This document shows, piece by piece, positions 5,078 through 11,250 of a DNA stretch of 11,250 bases. The notes under the pieces were generated by a model. The model made no database searches, was not told the DNA's origin, and was given only the letters and a program-made list of their open reading frames with translations. The stretch's first letter is position 1; every line of letters begins with the position of its first letter. Source of the DNA: Deltaproteobacteria bacterium (GTDB lineage: Bacteria; Desulfobacterota; Syntrophia; Syntrophales; UBA5619); contig JAMDBG010000166.1 in NCBI GenBank assembly GCA_023487865.1, forward strand, positions 1-11,250, written 5' to 3'. Position numbers and translations under genes: made by a program.

Positions 5078-6931
5078 CTACAGGTTCTGTGCCTCGCCTT
5101 GCTGCGTTTTCCAAAGCTTCTTATAAAGCCCCCCCATTTTGAGTAGGTTCCCGTGACTTCCGGATTCCACAATTCTGCCTCCGGAAAGGACCACGATCAG
5201 TTCTGCGTCCGTAACGGTTGCCAGCTGATGGGTGACGATCAGTGTTGTCTTGCCCTGCGATAGGCGCTGGACCGCTTCCGCGACCTTCTGTTCAGACGCG
5301 GCATCCAGGCCCGCGGTGGGTTCATCCAGCAGGATGATCGGAGCATTGCGCAGAAAAGCTCTGGCAATGGCCAACCGCCTTTTCTGTCCTCCGGAAAGTC
5401 CGGCGCCGCCCTCACCAAGCGTGGTTTCATAACCTTGCGGGAGCATCCTGATGAAGTCGTCAGCTTCCGCCGCTTTAGCCGCTTCTTCCATTTCCATCCG
5501 CGTGGCCCCCGGCCTCCCGATGGCGATGTTCTCTTCGATGCTCATGTTGAAAATGTATGAATCCTGAAGAACGACAGCCATCTGGTTTCTGAGAGAGGGC
5601 ATCTTCAGGGATCGGATATCCACGCCGTCGATCGAAATGGATCCGTGCTGCGGGTCATAAAGCCGCATCAGCAATTGAAGGACAGTGGATTTGCCGCTTC
5701 CTGATTCGCCCACGAAGGCCACTTTCTGGCCTGACGAGACCGCCAGGCTGAAGTTCTGCAGGACCGCCTGGTCGGGACGATAACCGAAGGTCACACCCTT
5801 CCACTCGATATTCCCGCGGAAGGAAGGGGCTTCCACAGCACCAGGCAGCTCCACAGCACCGATTTCGAGGGGATTCAAACGGGCGATCTCCTCAATCCGT
5901 TCCAAAGCAGCTGCAGATTTCGCAATGCGCCCGGTGAACTTGCTTATTTCCCGAATGGGGCTGAACAGACTGTTGAGATAGGAGAGAAAAACCATCAGTT
6001 GGCCTACGGTAAGGCATCCATGCAGGATGCGTAGAATACCGACAAAGAGGACAAACAGGGATGTGATTCCGACCAGAAGAGCCAGCGCCGACGTGAGAGT
6101 AGCCTGGGACCGGCCGGCCTCCTGTCCGTACGAAGCACTCTGACGACTGTTCTCCATAAAATCGTCCACTATGTCGCTTTCCAGGGAGAGCGCAGCGATT
6201 GCCTTACGGTAATAGAAGGCCTCCTGCACATTGGACGCCATCTCACCTTCGATGCGCCTCTGCCGGCGCATTGCTTCTTTGGTGCGGCGGGTGAGAATCA
6301 GATTGGCCCAGTAGACCGCGGGGATCACCAGCACGAAGGTCAGGGCATAGATCCAGTCGATGGAGAAGCTGACGATCAATATCCCTATCACCGTGGGCAC
6401 GCTGCGGACAAAGATCGTGATGAAGGACTCCAGAATATCCTGGGTGTCTGCCGTATCCTTGGAGACACGGCTGGTGAGATCTCCGGTCTGGGCTTTTTCA
6501 AAGAAACTTTGCGGCAGGGTCATCATCTGGGCAAAGAGGTTTTTCCGGATATGAAGCACGACCTGTTGCCCCAGTCGGCTAAGGGAGATGTTTTGAAAAT
6601 AGAGCAGGATGGAATTGATCAGATGGATGGCCAGCAATAGGCCTATACCCTTGTAGAGGAAATCAAAATCTTGGGAATAAAAAAATCCTTTCATTGTGGA
6701 AACGATGAACCGGGGCAGATCGTACTTTACCGCGATATCCTGGGTATGGCTCGGATTTTCCACAACATGGTCAATCATCATGCGAATCGGCCATGGTTGG
6801 ATCAGGACCAATCCCGTCTGCGCAACCATGGTGATGGAAATCAGCAGCACCAGGAGCCGGTGCGCTTTCAGCGCCAGGTAGAGTTGGGAATCACGGAAGT
6901 GAATGTTCCAGCTTTTCAATCGATCTTTCAT
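5078..6931 (-). CDS. MsbA-like type I ABC exporter (fused TMD-NBD half-transporter)
   Basis: The 617-residue protein is a full-length homodimer-forming half exporter. Residues about 20-345 are the six-helix ABC_membrane domain (clear helices near 24-46, 95-113, 172-190, 193-212 and 280-302), with the loop motif FFEKAQTGDLTSRVSKDT at 143-160. Residues about 372-600 are the NBD: Walker A GESGSGKST (408-416), Q-loop Gln456, signature LSGGQ (512-516), Walker B PIILLDEP with Glu537, and switch His568. All catalytic residues are intact. The family exports lipids, drugs or peptides from the inner membrane; no substrate can be read from the sequence. The start lies 23 bases after the cusA-like stop with only a weak ribosome binding site, so it is probably the last gene of the metal-efflux operon and co-transcribed. 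The gene ends exactly where recognisable hydE similarity stops, suggesting a rearrangement junction. Confidence 0.93.
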   Translation of the reverse strand: MKDRLKSWNIHFRDSQLYLALKAHRLLVLLISITMVAQTGLVLIQPWPIRMMIDHVVENPSHTQDIAVKYDLPRFIVSTMKGFFYSQDFDFLYKGIGLLLAIHLINSILLYFQNISLSRLGQQVVLHIRKNLFAQMMTLPQSFFEKAQTGDLTSRVSKDTADTQDILESFITIFVRSVPTVIGILIVSFSIDWIYALTFVLVIPAVYWANLILTRRTKEAMRRQRRIEGEMASNVQEAFYYRKAIAALSLESDIVDDFMENSRQSASYGQEAGRSQATLTSALALLVGITSLFVLFVGILRILHGCLTVGQLMVFLSYLNSLFSPIREISKFTGRIAKSAAALERIEEIARLNPLEIGAVELPGAVEAPSFRGNIEWKGVTFGYRPDQAVLQNFSLAVSSGQKVAFVGESGSGKSTVLQLLMRLYDPQHGSISIDGVDIRSLKMPSLRNQMAVVLQDSYIFNMSIEENIAIGRPGATRMEMEEAAKAAEADDFIRMLPQGYETTLGEGGAGLSGGQKRRLAIARAFLRNAPIILLDEPTAGLDAASEQKVAEAVQRLSQGKTTLIVTHQLATVTDAELIVVLSGGRIVESGSHGNLLKMGGLYKKLWKTQQGEAQNL

Positions 6932-6954
6932 GTATTGACTTAACTGGCAGGACC

Positions 6955-9900
6955 TTATTTACCGGTCTTTTCCTTTACCGCCTTAAATACCCTCCCTCGC
7001 CAGATCATATAGATGGCGGGATAGATCACCAGCTCAAGAATGGTGGAGGTGACGACGCCGCCGACCATCGGCGCGGCGATCCGCTTCATCACATCGGCGC
7101 CGGTGCCGTGGCTGAACATGATGGGGATGAGGCCGGCCAGGATGACGCTGACCGTCATCATCTTGGGCCGTATCCTCTTGACGGCGCCGTACATGATGGA
7201 TTCCCTGAGATCCTGCAGGCTTTTCAATTTTCCTTCCTTGCGCCATTTCTCATGGGCAAGATCGAGGTAGAGGAGCATGACGACGCCCGTTTCCGCATCC
7301 AGTCCCGCCAAGGCGATGATGCCGACCCACACGGCGATGCTCATGTTGTAATCGAGAAAATAAAGCAGCCAGAAGGATCCGACCAGAGAAAAGGGGACGG
7401 CCAGGAGGACGATCATGGTCTTGGTGATGCTGTGGGTGTTGAGAAAGATCAGGACAAAAATGATCAAGGCGGTAAGCGGCAGTACCACTTTCAGCCGTTC
7501 ATGCGTCTTCACCAGGTACTCGTATTCACCACTCCATTCCAGGCGATAGCCGTCGGGTATCTTCAGGGAGGCGACCTTTTTCTTGGCATCGTCCACGTAA
7601 CCGCCCACGTCACGACCGGAAAAATCCACATAGACGTATAATGAAAGGAGCCCCTCTTCACTCTTGATGCCCGTCGGTCCTTTGATGATCTTGATGTCGG
7701 CAAGCTGTCCCATCGGCACCTGGGCGAGGGACCGGGCGCCGCCCGCGGACGTCCCGCCCATCCCCATCCCGCTGCTGGAAGGCTGCGTGCCCGCCTTCAC
7801 GGGCACCAACAACCGCTTGAGCTTTTCCAGATCATTCCTCAGTTCCCGCGCATACCGCACATTAACGGGATACCGCTCCCTTACCTCCACGGTGATGGTC
7901 TGGTTCATTCCCCCCAGGGCCGACTGGATAATCTCCTGTACGTCGTCCACGTTCAATCCGTAACGGGCGATTTCCTCGCGCTTGATATTGAAATCAAGAA
8001 AATATCCGGTCGTCACCCTTTCGGCATAGGCGCTTCTCGTACCGGGGACATCCTTCACCGCATTTTCTATCTCCTTGCCGATCTTCTCCAGTTGATCGAG
8101 ATTGGGGCCCAGCACCTTGATCCCCACGGGGGTTCGGATGCCCGTGGAGAGCATGTCGGTCCGCGCCTTGATGGGCATGGTGAAGGAGTTGGCCACCCCC
8201 GGTATGGCCAAGGCGTCATTCATCTCGTTCTTCAACGCCTCCACGGTCATCCCCGGCCGCCACTGAGATTCCGGTTTCAGATTGATGACCGTCTCGAACA
8301 TCTCCAGCGGCGCCGGATCGGTCGCCGTTTCCGCCCGCCCGGCCTTGCCGAATACCTGGGCTACTTCAGGGAACTTCTTCAGCAGCCTATCCTGCAGTTG
8401 CAACAGTTTCGAGACTTCCGTGATGCCCGCCGCGGGCACGGTAACGGGCATGTAAAAAAGCGTCCCTTCGTAAAGCGGCGGCATGAATTCCGATCCCAGT
8501 TTGATAAAGGGATAGGCCGTAAAGGCCATAATGATCACGGCGAGGACAATGACGCTCTTCCGGAAGCGCAGAGAAACGGCCGCCACCGGCTCGTAGAGCA
8601 TGCGCAGCACGATGCTGATCGGATTCTTGTCCTCATGCCTGATCTTGCCCCGGACGAAAATGGTCATCAGGACGGGGGTCAACGTAATCGCCAGGAACGA
8701 GGAGAAGAGCATGGCGAAGGTCTTGGTGTAGGCCAGAGGCTTGAACAGCCTTCCCGCCTGCGCCTGAAGTGTGAAGACAGGCAGGAAGCCAACACTGATA
8801 ACCAGAAGCGCGAAGAACAGTGAAGGGCCGACCTCTTTGGCGGCCTCGATGATGACGTCCGTCCGGCTTCCCGGCCTGCCCCTTTCCTCCCACTCCTCCA
8901 GTTTCTTGTGGGCGTTTTCCACCATGATGATGGAGGCGTCCACCATGGCGCCGATGGCGATGGCGATGCCGCTCAAACTCATGACATTGGATGTAAGGCC
9001 CAGATAGAACATGCAGATGAAGGAAATGAGAATGGCGATCGGCAAGGTGAGAATCACCACAAAGGCGCTGGGCAGATGGAAGAGAAAGACGATGCAGACG
9101 ACGCTGACCGCAATCGACAGCTTGATGATCTCTTCCTTTAAGGTGTCGATCGAGCGCTCGATAAGGTCGGAGCGGTCATAGGTGGTGACGATCTCGACCC
9201 CCTTGGGAAGGCTGGGGGTGATATCATTTTTGATCCTCTCCTTGACCCTTTCGATGACATTGAGGACGTTTTCCCCAAATCTCACGACGACGATGCCGGC
9301 CGCCACTTCGCCCTGGCCGTCGAGTTCAGCCAATCCCCGTCTGATCTCCGGTCCAAGCTTGATATCCGCCACATCCTTCAGGAGGACCGGCGTCCCCCGG
9401 CCGTCCGCGCCGACGGCGATGTTGGCAATATCCCGTATCCCTTTGATATAGCCCCGTCCCCTGATCATGTATTCGATCCCGGAAAATTCGAGAACCCGCC
9501 CTTCCACATCGCGGTTGCTCTTCTTTACGGCCTCCATCACCGACATGAGCGGGATGTTATAGGCCAGAAGCCGGTTGGGATCGATGGTGATCTGGTATTG
9601 TTTGACGAATCCCCCGAGGCTCGCCACCTGTGATACGCCGGGGACGCTTTCGATGGCCAGCTTTACGTTATAGTCCTGAATGGTGCGGAGTTCGGCCAGG
9701 TCGTGCTGTCCGGTCTTGTCGACCACCGCGTAGGAAAAGCCCCAGCCGACGGCCGTGGCATCCGGACCCAAAACGGGATTGACATCGGAAGGGATCTTGG
9801 CCTTCACGGCCTGCAGATATTCCAATACCCGGCTTCTGGCCCAATAGATGTCCGTTCCTTCGTCGAAGATGACGTAAATGAAGGAGCTTCCCAGAAAGGA

Positions 9901-10155
9901 GAATCCCCTGACGAACTGCACCTTGGGCGCCGCAAGCAGAGTGGACGAGATGGGGTACGTGATCTGATCTTCCACCAGATCCGGGCTCCTGCCCTGCCAC
10001 TCCGTATAGATGATGACCTGTGTGTCGCTCAGGTCGGGGAGGGCGTCCAGGGGGGTTTTCGTCAATGCCCAGTATCCCCACACTGCCAGGGCAACGACCA
10101 GAAGAAAGACGATGAATTTATTCCGCGCGCTGTAATCGATTATTTTCCCAATCAT
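6955..10155 (-). CDS. cusA: Cu(I)/Ag(I)-type heavy-metal efflux RND pump (CusA family)
   Basis: At 1066 residues this is a full heavy-metal RND transporter (E. coli CusA has 1047). It shows the usual 12-helix plan with two large periplasmic loops. The N-terminal signature TPLDALPDLSDTQV and the TM4 proton-relay Asp406 in GAMVDASIIMVENAH are present. The three methionines forming the CusA copper/silver site are all kept: Met569 (LFYMPVT), Met619 (APLEMFET) and Met668 (TDMLSTGI). Each is offset by exactly four from E. coli Met573, Met623 and Met672. This argues for monovalent Cu/Ag rather than the divalent specificity of CzcA. A low-complexity insert rich in Gly, Ser and Met lies at about 788-809. 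An AAGG five bases before the ATG is the likely ribosome binding site. The pump lies 86 bases after the adaptor gene and 23 before the ABC exporter. Confidence 0.95.
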   Translation of the reverse strand: MIGKIIDYSARNKFIVFLLVVALAVWGYWALTKTPLDALPDLSDTQVIIYTEWQGRSPDLVEDQITYPISSTLLAAPKVQFVRGFSFLGSSFIYVIFDEGTDIYWARSRVLEYLQAVKAKIPSDVNPVLGPDATAVGWGFSYAVVDKTGQHDLAELRTIQDYNVKLAIESVPGVSQVASLGGFVKQYQITIDPNRLLAYNIPLMSVMEAVKKSNRDVEGRVLEFSGIEYMIRGRGYIKGIRDIANIAVGADGRGTPVLLKDVADIKLGPEIRRGLAELDGQGEVAAGIVVVRFGENVLNVIERVKERIKNDITPSLPKGVEIVTTYDRSDLIERSIDTLKEEIIKLSIAVSVVCIVFLFHLPSAFVVILTLPIAILISFICMFYLGLTSNVMSLSGIAIAIGAMVDASIIMVENAHKKLEEWEERGRPGSRTDVIIEAAKEVGPSLFFALLVISVGFLPVFTLQAQAGRLFKPLAYTKTFAMLFSSFLAITLTPVLMTIFVRGKIRHEDKNPISIVLRMLYEPVAAVSLRFRKSVIVLAVIIMAFTAYPFIKLGSEFMPPLYEGTLFYMPVTVPAAGITEVSKLLQLQDRLLKKFPEVAQVFGKAGRAETATDPAPLEMFETVINLKPESQWRPGMTVEALKNEMNDALAIPGVANSFTMPIKARTDMLSTGIRTPVGIKVLGPNLDQLEKIGKEIENAVKDVPGTRSAYAERVTTGYFLDFNIKREEIARYGLNVDDVQEIIQSALGGMNQTITVEVRERYPVNVRYARELRNDLEKLKRLLVPVKAGTQPSSSGMGMGGTSAGGARSLAQVPMGQLADIKIIKGPTGIKSEEGLLSLYVYVDFSGRDVGGYVDDAKKKVASLKIPDGYRLEWSGEYEYLVKTHERLKVVLPLTALIIFVLIFLNTHSITKTMIVLLAVPFSLVGSFWLLYFLDYNMSIAVWVGIIALAGLDAETGVVMLLYLDLAHEKWRKEGKLKSLQDLRESIMYGAVKRIRPKMMTVSVILAGLIPIMFSHGTGADVMKRIAAPMVGGVVTSTILELVIYPAIYMIWRGRVFKAVKEKTGK

Positions 10156-10206
10156 GATTGCCTTATCGACTCCGTAATCGGTTTCTATCGTGAAAAAATT
10201 GCCTTG

Positions 10207-10223
10207 GATTCCGCGGCGGAATC
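10207..10223 (-). other. Short perfect hairpin between adaptor and pump genes
   Basis: GATTCCG (10207-10213) and CGGAATC (10217-10223) form a seven-pair stem with a three-base loop. In the operon's transcript it lies 18 bases past the adaptor stop, and a run of six U follows about eight bases later. The gap is too long for a classical terminator; partial attenuation, RNA processing or a stability element is possible. Confidence 0.45.
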
Positions 10224-10241
10224 AGGGATCTTCCCGGAGAG

Positions 10242-11250
10242 TCATTTTTTTCTTTTTAACGCCGTGACACCCCTCAACTGGGCCTCCGAATCGATCAGGA
10301 AGTTGGCCGATGAGGCCACCTTCTCGCCCGCCTTGATCCCATCTGTCACTTCAACGAGTTCATCGACCTTGAGACCCGTCATCACCTCGCGCGGTTCGAA
10401 AAATCCTTCACCTTTGTCCACGTAAACGATCTGTCTCACCCCCGTATCGATGACCGCCTCGGCGGGAATGGCCAGCTTGTTGCCCAGATTCACCCTGATC
10501 TCCACATTTGTGAACATCTGAGGTTTCAACGCGCCGTTGGGATTGGGGATGGTAAATCTTACCTTAGCGGTTCTCGTCTCGCTGGCCAAAGCCGGATAGA
10601 GATAATCCACCTTTGAATAAAAATCCTTTCCGGGGAAATAGCTGAGACCGATCCGGGCCGTTTGCCCTATCTTGATGAAGGGCAGTTCATACTCGTAGAT
10701 GTCCGCAACGATCCAAACGCTGGATAGATCGATGATGTCGAACAGTTTTTCACCCGGCATGACGCGCATCCCCTGGACAGCCATCTTCTGGAGGACATAA
10801 CCGCTCGCGGGGCTGTAAATGGTAAGTGTTCTGATGGGTTTGCCGGTGGTTTCGATCTTTTTTATCTGTTCATCGTTTATATCCCAAAGCCGCAGGCGCT
10901 CTTTTGCCGCCTCCAGCAGGGTCTGGGCGTCCTTAATAAGCAGCATGGCCGTACGCTCGTCGGTGAACTTTTTCCCCTCATTCGCCCAGCGCAGGGTATT
11001 GAGGAATTCCTGCTGCGTCGCCACCAATTCCGGGCTGTAAATTTCCGCCAGAGGTTCTCCCTTTTCGACGCGGCGGCCCGTATAATTGACATGGAGATTT
11101 TCTATCCAACCCTCTATCTTGGTGTTGGCGGTCGCCAGTTTCTTTTCATCGAATTCGATGCGGCCCACCGTTCGGATCACCCTGTGCAGGGGTTTTATCT
11201 CAGCCTTTACAGTTCGGACACCGATCAGTTGCTGCTTGTCATTGCCGGGG
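10242..11250 (-). CDS. cusB: CusB-type periplasmic adaptor of the metal RND pump (5' end beyond window)
   Basis: The minus-strand frame is open to the window edge, so the gene is partial: 335 residues are visible. An internal GTG at 11180 is not the start, because the codons before it (DKQQLIGVRTVKAEIKPL) continue the conserved CusB family sequence. In order come the first barrel-sandwich half (GWIENLHVNYTGRRVEKGEP, then AEIYSPELV), a helical hairpin of about 60 residues, the second half (SPASGYVLQKMAVQGMRV) and the beta-barrel (ADIYEYELPFIKIGQTARI, then IPNPNGALKPQMFTNVEI). The membrane-proximal domain ends in SSANFLIDSEAQLRG. The adaptor bridges CusA to an outer-membrane CusC channel and passes Cu/Ag to the pump. 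The N-terminal signal and metal-binding methionines would lie beyond the window, as probably does cusC. Confidence 0.92.
   Translation of the reverse strand, partial: PGNDKQQLIGVRTVKAEIKPLHRVIRTVGRIEFDEKKLATANTKIEGWIENLHVNYTGRRVEKGEPLAEIYSPELVATQQEFLNTLRWANEGKKFTDERTAMLLIKDAQTLLEAAKERLRLWDINDEQIKKIETTGKPIRTLTIYSPASGYVLQKMAVQGMRVMPGEKLFDIIDLSSVWIVADIYEYELPFIKIGQTARIGLSYFPGKDFYSKVDYLYPALASETRTAKVRFTIPNPNGALKPQMFTNVEIRVNLGNKLAIPAEAVIDTGVRQIVYVDKGEGFFEPREVMTGLKVDELVEVTDGIKAGEKVASSANFLIDSEAQLRGVTALKRKK

Noticed and set aside
8092..8823. Long + strand open frame inside the CusA region (243 codons)
   Set aside because: It is antisense to an unmistakable CusA sequence, is rich in His, Arg and Gln as expected of a GC-rich shadow frame, and has no ribosome binding site or motif. 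The other antisense frames between 7040 and 10425 fail for the same reasons.
11180..11250. Internal GTG at 11180 as the CusB start
   Set aside because: Conserved CusB residues continue in frame upstream to the window edge, so the gene is simply cut by the edge.

Overview
The window (about 57% GC by eye) looks like a chromosomal stretch from a Gram-negative anaerobe or facultative bacterium, most plausibly a deltaproteobacterium (Desulfobacterota, Geobacter- or Syntrophales-like). This rests on the combination of a SurA-N/DUF2318/MacB-type ABC cluster, a CusBA metal-efflux system, a Met-rich lipoprotein and the remains of a [FeFe]-hydrogenase maturase gene. No rRNA, tRNA, CRISPR array, insertion sequence or phage gene was found. 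The taxonomic assignment is inference.

Left part, + strand (about 8-3224): four tightly spaced genes form one operon. They encode a cysteine-bearing SurA-N-like protein, a small secreted DUF2318 protein with two CxxC pairs, an FtsX/MacB-type permease with a periplasmic CxxC, and its ATPase. DUF2318 next to a MacB-like ABC pair is the arrangement of the Campylobacter P19 iron-uptake locus (the Cj1660-Cj1663 type). No P19 or FTR1 gene is inside the window. All three proteins with an extracytoplasmic part carry clustered cysteines, so the operon may handle metal or thiol redox at the envelope. This is the best candidate here for a poorly described system.

Middle (3225-5077): a 352-bp leader region with a good sigma70-type promoter precedes a GTG-started lipoprotein that is about 10% methionine. 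After it lies a degraded stretch whose right end is a clear fossil of the 5' end of hydE (radical SAM [FeFe]-hydrogenase maturase). The fossil carries an in-frame stop, a frameshift and a truncation. Two stem-loops with similar ATTGCCG arms lie near the two ends of this degraded stretch.

Right part, - strand (11250 down to 5078): a metal-efflux operon, read right to left. It contains a CusB-type adaptor (5' end cut by the window edge), a CusA-type RND pump with all three copper/silver-site methionines conserved, and 23 bases further on an MsbA-like ABC exporter. The exporter converges on the hydE fossil. The outer-membrane CusC partner is not visible and would be expected beyond 11250. The Met-rich lipoprotein beside a Cu/Ag pump invites, but does not prove, a shared link to copper.
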